This document shows, one piece after another, positions 26,168-33,652 of a DNA stretch of 41,454 nt. The notes beneath the pieces are model-generated. The model worked only from the letters and a program-made list of their open reading frames with translations, searched no databases and was not told the DNA's origin. The DNA is taken from assembly GCA_009843635.1 (NCBI GenBank), contig VYDB01000126.1, forward strand, positions 1 to 41,454, read 5' to 3'. How positions within the stretch are numbered: the first letter of the stretch is position 1; each line of letters begins with the position of its first letter. Both the position numbers and the translations under genes were made by a program. The DNA is from Gammaproteobacteria bacterium (GTDB lineage Bacteria > Pseudomonadota > Gammaproteobacteria > Pseudomonadales > Azotimanducaceae).

Positions 26168-26992
26168 TCAAGCCGTTGCGTCGGCGGCGTGGCCGGCGAT
26201 TTGCCCGAAAGCCTCCTCGGCCCGCCGCGTCAGCACCTCGGCACCGTTGCGGGTGACTAGGATGGTGTGCTCCCACTGGGCGGACAGCTTGTGGTCGCGC
26301 GTCACCACCGTCCAGCGATCAGGCAGGATCTTGATGTGCCGCCGCCCGGCGTTGAGCATCGGCTCCACGGTGAAGGTCATGCCCTGTTCAATGCCCGAGC
26401 CGGTGCCCGGGCGGCCGTAGTGCATGACATGGGGATCGTCGTGGAAGATCTTGCCGATGCCGTGGCCGCCGAACTCCTCCACCACGGAGAAGCGGTGGGC
26501 CTTGGCGTGGGTTTCGATGGCGTGGCCGATGTCGCCTAGGGTGGCGCCGGGGCGGATGGCCTCAATGCCGAGGTAGAGGCACTCCTGGGTGACCCGCACC
26601 AGCCGTTCGGCGAACGCCTGGGTCTTGCCGACCATGAACATCTTGCTGGTGTCGCCGTGGTAACCGTCCTTGATGACGGTGACGTCGATGTTGAGGATGT
26701 CGCCGTTCCTGAGCTTTTTCTTGCTGGAGGGAATGCCGTGGCAGACCACATGGTTGACCGAGGTGCAGATCGAGCGTGGGAAGGGCGGCACGCCGCGGCC
26801 GGTGGTGTAGTTCAGCGGTGCCGGCACGCAGTCGATCTCATCGACGATGTAGCGGTGGCAGAGGTCGTTGAGCGCATCGGTGCTCACGCCGGGCTTGACG
26901 TGCTCGCCGATCATCTCGAGCACGCTCGCTGCCAGGCGCCCGGCGCGGCGCATGCCTTCGATGTCGGCGTCGGTGGTGGCTTTGGCGGACAT
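26168..26992 (-). CDS. map: Methionine aminopeptidase type I
   Basis: Removes the initiator methionine from nascent proteins. The 274 residues show the pita-bread fold landmarks: substrate His in VCHGIP (H85), metal ligands D103 and D114 (LNIDVTV, HGDTSK), then FGGHGIGKIFHDDPHV with a ligand His, MTFTVEPML with a Glu, and WEHTILVT with the last Glu. Divergent from rpsB, the usual arrangement in Gammaproteobacteria. First gene of the map-glnD-dapC-dapD-dapE string. Confidence 0.97.
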   Translation of the reverse strand: MSAKATTDADIEGMRRAGRLAASVLEMIGEHVKPGVSTDALNDLCHRYIVDEIDCVPAPLNYTTGRGVPPFPRSICTSVNHVVCHGIPSSKKKLRNGDILNIDVTVIKDGYHGDTSKMFMVGKTQAFAERLVRVTQECLYLGIEAIRPGATLGDIGHAIETHAKAHRFSVVEEFGGHGIGKIFHDDPHVMHYGRPGTGSGIEQGMTFTVEPMLNAGRRHIKILPDRWTVVTRDHKLSAQWEHTILVTRNGAEVLTRRAEEAFGQIAGHAADATA

Positions 26993-27010
26993 GGCGATCT
27001 ATGGTATAAA
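26982..27010 (+). promoter_or_regulatory. Sigma-70 type promoter for the rpsB operon
   Basis: TTGGCG (26982-26987) and TATAAA (27005-27010) are separated by exactly 17 nt. This predicts a transcript start near 27017 and an rpsB leader of about 130 nt. The -35 region lies inside the first codons of map, which reads the other way. Boxes are one or two mismatches from consensus. This is a prediction from spacing and match only. Confidence 0.6.
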
Positions 27011-27086
27011 GCCCGCCGCTTGGGGGCAATGGCCTAGGCCGTCCGCCCGAACACAACGCACGCAGCTCGTCGCAAATTCACGGGTG

Positions 27087-27106
27087 CCGGCGCCCTTTGG
27101 GCTCGG
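27087..27106 (+). promoter_or_regulatory. Hairpin in rpsB leader, candidate S2 autoregulatory element
   Basis: CCG-GC-GCCC-TTT-GGGC-T-CGG forms a 7-bp stem with a small internal bulge and a TTT loop, about 43 nt before the rpsB start codon. Many Gammaproteobacteria control rpsB-tsf through S2 binding to a structured leader. The position fits such an element, but I cannot match the specific consensus by eye. No U-run follows, so it is not an intrinsic terminator. Confidence 0.35.
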
Positions 27107-27148
27107 TCTGAATTGAAGGGGCTGCGGAGGCTCAACCCGGAGACTAGT

Positions 27149-28120
27149 TTGAACATCAATATGCGCGACATGTTGGCCGCGGGCGTCCACTTCGGCCATC
27201 GCACCCGGTACTGGAATCCGAAAATGGCCCCCTTCATTTTCGGCGCCAGAAACAAGATCCACATCATCAATCTCGAACGGACCGTGCCCGCCTTTGAGCA
27301 GGCGCTGGTCGAGATTCGCAGCATGTCCACCTTGGGCAAGAAGATCCTGTTCGTGGGCACCAAGCGAGCGGCTGCCAAGGTCATTCGCGAGCAGGCGGCG
27401 CGGGTGGAAATGCCCTTCATCGACCAGCGCTGGCTCGGCGGCATGCTTACCAACTACAAGACCATCCGCCAGTCCATCGAGCGGCTCAAGGAACTGGAGC
27501 AGCAGGCCGAGGACGGCACCTTGGACAAGCTCACCAAGAAGGAAGCCCTGCACAAGCGCCGCCTGATGGGCAAGCTGGAGCGCAGCCTCGGCGGCATCAA
27601 GGACATGGGCGGGCTGCCCGACGCCGTCTTCGTGATCGATGTCCAGCATGAGCGCATTGCCGTCACCGAGGCGCAAAAGCTCGGCATTCCCGTGTTTGCC
27701 ATCGTGGACACCAACAGCGATCCGGACGGCATTGACTACGTCATTCCCGGCAACGACGACGCCATTCGCGCCATTCGGCTGTACGTCACCGCAGTGGCGG
27801 ACGCGATCGCCGAAGGACGCGAGAATGCGGGTGGGGCGGTCAGGCTGGATGAATTCCTCGAGGTTGATGAAGGGGCGTCCAGCACCGCTGCCGCCGAACC
27901 GTCGGCTGCGGCCACTGAGGCGCCAGCGGCGACCACCGAGGCGCCAGCGGCGACCACCGAGGCGCCAGCGGCGACCACCGAGGCACCAGCGGCGAGCATC
28001 GAGGCACCAGCGGCCGACGAAGCGCCTGCGGCCACGGCCGCGCCTGCTGCCGACCCGGCCGCAGCCACCGAAGCAGTCGATTCGGTTGCAGCCACAAGCG
28101 ATGCGCCAGCGGAGGACTAA
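27149..28120 (+). CDS. rpsB: 30S ribosomal protein uS2 with repetitive C-terminal tail
   Basis: Small-subunit ribosomal protein. Residues 1 to about 235 match uS2 throughout ([90 protein letters not shown]). The TTG at 27149 is chosen because GGAG sits about 6 nt upstream; an ATG at 27161 lacks a ribosome-binding site. About 80 residues are added after the normal uS2 end. They are Ala/Pro/Thr/Glu-rich and repetitive, acidic at the end, and probably disordered. First gene of rpsB-tsf-pyrH-frr. Confidence 0.95.
   Translation: MNINMRDMLAAGVHFGHRTRYWNPKMAPFIFGARNKIHIINLERTVPAFEQALVEIRSMSTLGKKILFVGTKRAAAKVIREQAARVEMPFIDQRWLGGMLTNYKTIRQSIERLKELEQQAEDGTLDKLTKKEALHKRRLMGKLERSLGGIKDMGGLPDAVFVIDVQHERIAVTEAQKLGIPVFAIVDTNSDPDGIDYVIPGNDDAIRAIRLYVTAVADAIAEGRENAGGAVRLDEFLEVDEGASSTAAAEPSAAATEAPAATTEAPAATTEAPAATTEAPAASIEAPAADEAPAATAAPAADPAAATEAVDSVAATSDAPAED
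27917..28018 (+). repeat. 21-nt in-frame tandem repeat in the rpsB tail
   Basis: Three identical 21-nt units (27917, 27938, 27959) encode EAPAATT. A variant unit encodes EAPAASI (27980), a shorter one EAPAAD (28001), and EAPAAT follows. Identical codons in the first three units indicate recent expansion by slippage. Confidence 0.9.
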
Positions 28121-28123
28121 GCA

Positions 28124-28993
28124 ATGCCCATTTCCGCCAAGCAAGTCAAGGAACTGCGCGACCGCACTGGCCTTGGTATGATGGATTGCAAGGCCGCCTT
28201 GCAGGAGGCCGACGGCGACCTCGAGCAGGCCATCGACGCCTTGCGCCGCAAGAGCGCGCTGAAGGCGGCGAAAAAGGCCTCCCGCACCGCGGCGCAGGGA
28301 CTGTTGGGCCTGAAGGTGGCGGCGGACGGCAAGCGCGCCGCCTTGGTTGAGGTCAACATCGAAACTGACTTCGCCGCCCGCAACCCGAAATTCGTCGCCT
28401 TCGTGGACCGGGTCGCTGCGGCCGCCCTGGAAGCGGGTGCCGATGGCGCTGAGCTAGCCAATTCCTTTGCCGAGGAGCGCGAGGCCTTGGTGCAGGAGAT
28501 CGGCGAGAACATCAATGTACGGCGAGCCGAGACTCTGGTCGCCGAAACCGGTTGCATCGGCAGCTACCTGCACAATGACGGCCGCAAGGGGGCTTTGGTC
28601 GAGCTGTCCATCGACGATGCCGAGCTTGGCCGGGACCTGGCCATGCACATCACCGCCCATGACCCGACGCCCTTGGTGGTGCGCAGCGCCGACCTCGATG
28701 CCTCGGTGATCGCCAAGGAGCGGGAGATATTCACGGCCCAGGCAGCGGACAGCGGCAAGCCGCCGAACATCGTGGAGAAGATCGTCGAAGGCCGGGTGCG
28801 CAAGTTCCTCGCCGAAGTGAGCCTGATCGACCAAGCCTTCATCAAGGATGGCGAACTGAAGGTCGGCAAGCTACTGGGCGCCAAGGGCGCCGAGACGCGC
28901 CGTTTCGCCCGCCTTGAAGTGGGCGAGGGCATTGCCGTGGCGGAGGAGGACTTTGCCGCCGAAGTGGCCGCCCAAGCGGCTGGGGGAAGCTGA
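28124..28993 (+). CDS. tsf: Translation elongation factor Ts
   Basis: Guanine-nucleotide exchange factor for EF-Tu. The 289 residues include the N-terminal UBA-like domain (AKQVKELRDRTGLGMMDCKAAL) and the core signature VEVNIETDFAARNPKF, which contains the Asp/Phe that perturb EF-Tu magnesium binding. The core (VEKIVEGRVRKFLAEVSLIDQ) and dimerisation region follow. It starts 3 nt after the rpsB stop, in the conserved rpsB-tsf arrangement. Confidence 0.97.
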   Translation: MPISAKQVKELRDRTGLGMMDCKAALQEADGDLEQAIDALRRKSALKAAKKASRTAAQGLLGLKVAADGKRAALVEVNIETDFAARNPKFVAFVDRVAAAALEAGADGAELANSFAEEREALVQEIGENINVRRAETLVAETGCIGSYLHNDGRKGALVELSIDDAELGRDLAMHITAHDPTPLVVRSADLDASVIAKEREIFTAQAADSGKPPNIVEKIVEGRVRKFLAEVSLIDQAFIKDGELKVGKLLGAKGAETRRFARLEVGEGIAVAEEDFAAEVAAQAAGGS

Positions 28994-29707
28994 TTGACGA
29001 GGCTGCTCTTGAAGCTGTCCGGCGAGGCGTTGGCGGGCAAGCCGGGGTTCGGCATTGATCCGGGCGTGCTCGACCGCGTTTGCCGGGAGTTGCGCGAAGC
29101 GCATCGCTTGGGTGCTGAGATCGCCTTGGTTTGCGGCGGTGGCAACCTCTTTCGCGGCGCTGCCTTGGCCCAAGTGGGCATGGACCGCGTGGTGGCCGAC
29201 CAGATGGGCATGCTGGCCACCTGCATGAACGGCTTGGCCATCGGCGACGCCTTGGCCAGGGCGGGCGTTCCGGCCCGCTTGTTTGGCGCGGTCGCGATGC
29301 CCGGCGTGTTGCCTGCCTACAGCGTGCCCGAGGCGCGCGCTGCGCTCGGCAACGGCGAGGTTGCCATCTTGGCCGGGGGAACCGGCAATCCGTTCTTCAC
29401 CACCGACACGGCCGCTTGCCTGCGCGCCGTGGAGCTCGGCGCGGACTGCGTTCTCAAGGCCACCAAGGTCGATGGCGTCTATTCCGCTGACCCGATGCTG
29501 GACGCCGCCGCAGTGCGGTTTGACGCCCTCTCCTTTGACGACGTGCTGCAGCGGGACCTAAGCGTGATGGATCTCACCGCCATTTGCCTGTGCCGCGACA
29601 ACGCCTTGCCGGTGGTGGTTTTCGACCTTGCCGAGCCGGGCGCGTTGACCCGGTTGGTCAAGGGTGAGAAGGTTGGCACCCGCATCGCGTCCGAAGCCCG
29701 CCGATGA
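28994..29707 (+). CDS. pyrH: UMP kinase
   Basis: Phosphorylates UMP to UDP; a hexameric amino-acid-kinase-fold enzyme unrelated to adenylate kinase. The 237 residues show LLLKLSGEALAG, VCGGGNLFRG, DRVVADQMGMLATCMNGLA, ILAGGTGNPFFTTDTAA and LKATKVDGVYSADP. The TTG start directly follows the tsf stop, with a purine-rich GGGGGAAG about 4 nt upstream. The stop overlaps frr by 4 nt (ATGA). Confidence 0.96.
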   Translation: MTRLLLKLSGEALAGKPGFGIDPGVLDRVCRELREAHRLGAEIALVCGGGNLFRGAALAQVGMDRVVADQMGMLATCMNGLAIGDALARAGVPARLFGAVAMPGVLPAYSVPEARAALGNGEVAILAGGTGNPFFTTDTAACLRAVELGADCVLKATKVDGVYSADPMLDAAAVRFDALSFDDVLQRDLSVMDLTAICLCRDNALPVVVFDLAEPGALTRLVKGEKVGTRIASEARR

Positions 29708-30261
29708 TTGAGGAATTTACCGCCGATGCCGATGAGCGCATGGGCAAGACGATTGAGGCCATGCATGCGGCCTTCGCGCGAATTCGCACGGGCCGCGCCC
29801 ATCCAAGCCTATTGGACGGCATCGAAGTGCCCTACTACGGCAGCGATGCGCCGCTCAACCAGGTGGCGAGCATCAGCGTTGAGGACGCCCGCACCTTGCT
29901 GGTTTCGCCTTGGGAAAAAAGTCTGGTTCCGGCCATCCAAAAGGCCATCTTGAAAAGCGATCTCGGCATTACCCCAGCCGCCACCCAGGACGTGGTCCGA
30001 TTGCCGCTGCCAGCCCTGACCGAGGAGAACCGCCGCGAGCTCGCCCGCCAAGCCCGCCAAGAGGCGGAGGCGGCCCGCATCGCCATCCGCAACATTCGCC
30101 GCGACGCCATCTCCGACATCCGCGAATTGCTTCGGGAAAAGGAGGTGGCCCAGGATGATGCGCGGCGCGGCGAGGAGGCGGTTCAACAGGTCACCGACCG
30201 TCGCGTCAAGGAAGTGGACCAAGCCCTTGAAGCGAAGGAGGCCGACCTCATGGCGGTCTGA
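29704..30261 (+). CDS. frr: Ribosome recycling factor
   Basis: With EF-G, splits post-termination ribosomes. The 185 residues equal the E. coli length. Signature segments are MHAAFARIRTGRAHPSLLDG, VSPWEKSLVPAIQKAIL, DLGITPA, and RLPLPALTEENRREL. The long helical C-terminus is EVDQALEAKEADLMAV. ATG at 29704 inside the pyrH stop. Confidence 0.97.
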   Translation: MIEEFTADADERMGKTIEAMHAAFARIRTGRAHPSLLDGIEVPYYGSDAPLNQVASISVEDARTLLVSPWEKSLVPAIQKAILKSDLGITPAATQDVVRLPLPALTEENRRELARQARQEAEAARIAIRNIRRDAISDIRELLREKEVAQDDARRGEEAVQQVTDRRVKEVDQALEAKEADLMAV

Positions 30262-30354
30262 GCCGTCCGCAGTGAAGGTTTCGTCCAAATCTGACGGCAC
30301 TCGTGGAAAATGAAGAGCCCCATCTGGGAAATCAGCAAATCTTGAACGATCGCC

Positions 30355-31104
30355 ATGTCAGAACTGCCGCTTAGCGCCGCCGATAGGGAGCCGGGTGGGG
30401 CGCCCTTCCACGTCGCGATCATCATGGATGGCAACCATCGGTGGGCCAGGCGCCGGCATCTGCCCGGTGCTGCGGGGCATCGGGCGGGCGCCAAGAACGT
30501 CCGCCCCATCGCCGAGGCCTGTTCCGACTACGGCGTTCGGTGCTTAACGCTGTTCGCCTTCAGCACGGAAAACTGGCAACGGCCCAAGCGGGAAGTGAAC
30601 CTGCTGCTGGACCTCATGCGCGGCCTGCTCGACCGGGACCTGGCGGACCTTGATGAACGCAACGTGCGGCTGAACATCATCGGCGACCGCTCCCGCTTTC
30701 CGGCTGATCTGCAGATGCGCATGAACCGGGCGGAGGCCCTGACCCGCGCCAACACGCGCATGACCCTGAACATCGCCGCCAACTACGGTGGCCGCTGGGA
30801 CATTGCCGCTGCGGCCCGCGAGTTGGCTCGCCAGGCGTCCGAAGGCCGCATCGAAATCGACGACATCGACGAGGGCCTGTTCGCCTCCTTCCTTTCCCTT
30901 GGCCAACTGCCGGCGCCGGATCTGTGCATCCGCACCGGTGGCGACCAGCGCATCAGCAACTTTCTGCTCTGGGACTTGGCCTACACCGAGCTGCACTTCG
31001 TCGAGGCGTTCTGGCCGGAATTCGAGCCCGCGCATCTATTGGAGGCCTTCTCGGCCTTCGAAGAGCGCCGGCGGCGATTCGGTTGCCGGAGTGCGCGGCC
31101 TTAG
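30355..31104 (+). CDS. uppS: Undecaprenyl diphosphate synthase
   Basis: cis-Prenyltransferase that makes the C55 carrier lipid for cell-wall synthesis. The 249 residues have the catalytic Asp in IIMDGNHRWARRR (D25), LTLFAFSTENWQRP, LNIAANYGGRWDI, and the C-terminal LCIRTGGDQRISNFLLWDLAYTE signature region. It lies 93 nt after frr and 13 nt before cdsA. Confidence 0.96.
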   Translation: MSELPLSAADREPGGAPFHVAIIMDGNHRWARRRHLPGAAGHRAGAKNVRPIAEACSDYGVRCLTLFAFSTENWQRPKREVNLLLDLMRGLLDRDLADLDERNVRLNIIGDRSRFPADLQMRMNRAEALTRANTRMTLNIAANYGGRWDIAAAARELARQASEGRIEIDDIDEGLFASFLSLGQLPAPDLCIRTGGDQRISNFLLWDLAYTELHFVEAFWPEFEPAHLLEAFSAFEERRRRFGCRSARP

Positions 31105-31117
31105 CCCGGGGAGGAGC

Positions 31118-31909
31118 ATGCTCAGGAGCCGCGTAATCACGGCGGTTGGCTTGGCCTTGGTGGCGCTGGCGGTGATCTATTTGCTGCCGCCGCCGGGATT
31201 TGCCTTGGCGGTCGGTGCCGTTGCGACCTTGGCGGCTTGGGAATGGGCGCGGTTCGCAGGCTTGACGATGGGCTGGCAGCGCGCGACCTACGCCGCTGCC
31301 ATCCCCGTTCTTGGACTGGCCACCTTGGGCCGCCCGGGCTTGCATGAGGCGACCCTGTGGGTTGGCTTGGCCGCTTGGGCCGTCGCCATCCTACTTATCC
31401 TAATCCATAGGTCGGATCGAACCTTCAGCGGCTGGCGCTGGGTCGCCGCTCTGCTGGGCCTTGCCATCCTATCGGCGGCTTGGAACGCCGCCATGACCCT
31501 GCGCATGGCACCCAATGGCGCGCACTGGTTGGTGTGGCTGTTCGTCCTGGTTTCGGCGGTGGACATTGGCGCCTATTTCGCCGGCACGACCTGGGGGCGC
31601 CGCAAGCTGGCACCAGCGTTGAGTCCGGCCAAAACCTGGGAGGGCGTGGCGGGCGGCGCGGTCCTGGGCATCTTGGTTTGCGGCGGCGCCTTGGCGGCGT
31701 TGGGCCTCCTAAGCGTGGCGGCAGGCGCGATCATCGCCTTGCTGATCGCCGTTTCGGTGTTCGGCGACTTGTTGGAAAGCCTGCTAAAGCGCCAATCGGG
31801 CGTCAAGGACTCCGGCACCTTGCTGCCCGGCCACGGCGGCCTGCTCGACCGGATTGACTCCGAGTTGGCGGCGCTGCCGGTGTTTGCGCTGCTGCTGCCG
31901 CTTGTCTGA
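31118..31909 (+). CDS. cdsA: Phosphatidate cytidylyltransferase
   Basis: Multi-pass inner-membrane enzyme that makes CDP-diacylglycerol from phosphatidate and CTP. About 263 residues with seven or eight membrane segments. The family signature is complete: SLLKRQSGVKDSG followed by LLPGHGGLLDRID near the C-terminus. The start at 31118 has GGGGAGG about 4 nt upstream; the longer frame to 30788 overlaps uppS and is rejected. It functions next to PlsB products in phospholipid synthesis. Confidence 0.95.
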   Translation: MLRSRVITAVGLALVALAVIYLLPPPGFALAVGAVATLAAWEWARFAGLTMGWQRATYAAAIPVLGLATLGRPGLHEATLWVGLAAWAVAILLILIHRSDRTFSGWRWVAALLGLAILSAAWNAAMTLRMAPNGAHWLVWLFVLVSAVDIGAYFAGTTWGRRKLAPALSPAKTWEGVAGGAVLGILVCGGALAALGLLSVAAGAIIALLIAVSVFGDLLESLLKRQSGVKDSGTLLPGHGGLLDRIDSELAALPVFALLLPLV

Positions 31910-31929
31910 TCCTCATGGCGGAGTGATGG

Positions 31930-32943
31930 ATGAACGCCCAATGCGACAGTTTGCCTGACGGGCCGCCCAGCCCGGCGGCGGAGCCCAACAACCCCGTTGA
32001 CTACATCGCCCGCACCCGTGAGCAATACGACAGGCTCGGCTATCCGCCCTATCGGTGGGTGCGCAATGAAGACCCGCCGCCGTTTGCGCCGCTGGCCAAG
32101 CCACTAGGCGAGGCGAAAGTCGGCTTGGTGGCTTCGGGAGGCATCTACCGAAGCGGCCAGGTGGCATTCCACTACCGGGACGATTTCAGCTTCCGCGAAG
32201 TCCCCGCCGACACCCCGGTCAGCGAACTGCGCGCCACCCACTTCGCCTACGACCTGACCGACGCCCGCCGCGACCCCAACGCGGTCTTTCCCTTGGAAAC
32301 CCTGCGCAACTTGGTTGACGAAGGCCGCATCGGCGGCTTGGGCGCTTGGGCCTATACGTTCATGGGCGGCATCTACTCGGTGCGCAAGGTGCGCGATGCG
32401 CTCGCCCCCGCCATCGCCGACCGGCTGCAGCGCGATGAGGTCGATCTCGCCATACTGGTGCCGGTCTGACCCGTCTGCCATCAGTCCGTGGGACTGATTG
32501 CGCGGGAGCTTGAAAGCCGCGGCCTGCCCACCGTTTGCCTATCAAGCGCCTACTCCATCACCAAATCCGTCAATCCGCCCCGCGCCATCTACTTGGACTT
32601 CCCGTTGGGACGCACTGCTGGCAAGCCGAACGACCCTGCCCTGCAGCGGCAGATCATGATCGAAGCCTTGGACGCCTTTGCGACCCTCCGGCAACCCGGC
32701 GAGATCATCACCCTGACCCACCGCTGGAGCGATGACGACGGCTGGAAGGACCACGCCATGCGCCCCAAGCCGCGATCCGACGGGCGGGCGGGGGATGATC
32801 GCGTGGAACGCTTCGACAGGCCGCAGTACCAGAGCGAAGCCGACCGGGCCGCGGCGGAAGCGAACTTGGCGGCGGGGGAGTGTCCGGGATGCGTATTTTT
32901 GGCGGAGTCTGCGCGTAATGCGGCTAGTTCACCTTTGGCGTAG
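31930..32943 (+). CDS. GRDB-family selenoprotein with in-frame UGA (Sec180)
   Basis: Read through the TGA at 32467-32469, this is one 337-residue protein of the glycine/sarcosine/betaine reductase selenoprotein B family (also PrdB-like). Both halves match that family: NEDPPPFAPLAKPL, VASGGIYRSGQVAFH, THFAYDLTDARRDPN and FMGGIYSVRKVRDALAP before the TGA; PVCHQSVGLIARELESRG, DFPLGRTAGKPNDP and THRW after it. The stop falls in LVPV-U-PVCHQ, giving a UxxC redox motif (U180, C183); homologues without selenium carry Cys there. A second pair, CPGC (318-321), sits near the C-terminus. ATG 31930 has GGAG upstream, 20 nt after cdsA. The substrate is unknown; this lineage need not use it as a glycine reductase, since no GrdA/C/D is nearby. 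Confidence 0.87.
32467..32501 (+). promoter_or_regulatory. Candidate bacterial SECIS element
   Basis: Downstream of the TGA (32467-32469), ATCAGTCC (32480-32487) pairs perfectly with GGACTGAT (32491-32498) around a GTG loop. Two more pairs form below one mismatch (G32477-C32501, C32478-G32500). Eighteen nt separate the TGA from the loop, and G is the first loop base. Both match the published bSECIS rules (short apical loop with G in its first two bases, 16-37 nt from UGA). It is part of the coding sequence. Confidence 0.75.
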
Positions 32944-33019
32944 CCAGCTGACCTTCAAACACCAATTGCTGCCGGCTGCTCAGCGGCGGTTCTAACTCGC
33001 TCCATACGAACGCAGAGCT

Positions 33020-33316
33020 CTACATCAGGGAGTGCGGGTGGTCCAGTCGCCACTGAGCGGCTTCGACGGTACGTTTGTCGAACAATTCGGTGCCGTGATT
33101 GACGACGAGTTGTTCGAAGGATTCGTGGAGGCGATTAGCATCGCGGAGGGCTTTGAAACCACTCTGTAACTCGCCACTCTCAACGAGCATGCGTAACGCC
33201 TCGACAGGGCCATACCGCTCAAGCATTGGCCGCGTGTATCCCGCGCTACCTGCGATCAGTCCCTCGTAGACAAGCAGGGTGTGCTCTATGTCGCGGATGA
33301 GGTCATCAAGAGGCAT
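33020..33316 (-). CDS. Small conserved-looking protein of unknown function
   Basis: A 98-residue, mostly helical acidic protein without membrane segment or signal. Landmarks are LIRDIEHTLLVYEGLIAG, ERYGPVEALRMLVE, GFKALRDANRLHESFEQLVV and AAQWRLDHP. The regular amphipathic pattern suggests a real protein. I believe similar short proteins occur beside restriction or methyltransferase genes, but cannot name the family. It converges on the selenoprotein gene and is divergent from the methyltransferase. ATG at 33316; no strong ribosome-binding site. Confidence 0.55.
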   Translation of the reverse strand: MPLDDLIRDIEHTLLVYEGLIAGSAGYTRPMLERYGPVEALRMLVESGELQSGFKALRDANRLHESFEQLVVNHGTELFDKRTVEAAQWRLDHPHSLM

Positions 33317-33652
33317 GTTGGCTAGATCAAGTGTGACTGGTCAAAAGGTTGGTCAGAAAAAGAACATTGATGACCGCCCTTTAACCGCGGGACCTGCGTC
33401 ATTGGGCAGTCCTTGGCAGCGGCTCGTGGCGTACAGACGAGGCTGATTGCTTGAGCCTCTCTCCGGGTGAACACGGCATGATCGCTAGTCGGGGTCGTGA
33501 GTGGATCGGGTAGCAAGGGAGAATCGGGTTGGTTCATGGGTGTTATTCTTGTGACCTAGTATGGACTGGTTGAGCGCTATCGAGAGCGAGCAGTGCAGTG
33601 GAAGTCTCTTGGCTGACATTCTACGCGTACGTGCGAAAGGTGGAACCGGCAG
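33317..33652. other. Intergenic region, no gene recognised
   Basis: 336 nt between two divergent genes. A 71-codon minus-strand frame (33322-33537) has no recognisable similarity and no family-like pattern. Promoters for both flanking genes are expected here, but I found no convincing -35/-10 pair. It may be part of the left junction of the defence island. Confidence 0.5.

Noticed and set aside
27917-28018. Possible CRISPR-like or intergenic repeat
   Set aside because: Units are 21 nt, contiguous without spacers and in frame with rpsB, so this is a coding tandem repeat.
26999-28144. 381-codon minus ORF opposite rpsB with RRW/LGG repeats
   Set aside because: Its repeats are just the complement of the uS2 tail repeat; there is no independent evidence of coding.
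32488-32943. Separate gene starting with GTG at 32488
   Set aside because: It is the second half of the selenoprotein. The conserved PVCHQ lies upstream of this GTG, and the frame is continuous through the TGA.
32958-33000. Intrinsic terminator after the selenoprotein gene
   Set aside because: A GC-rich imperfect stem (CTGCCG...CGGCGG) is present, but no U-run follows.
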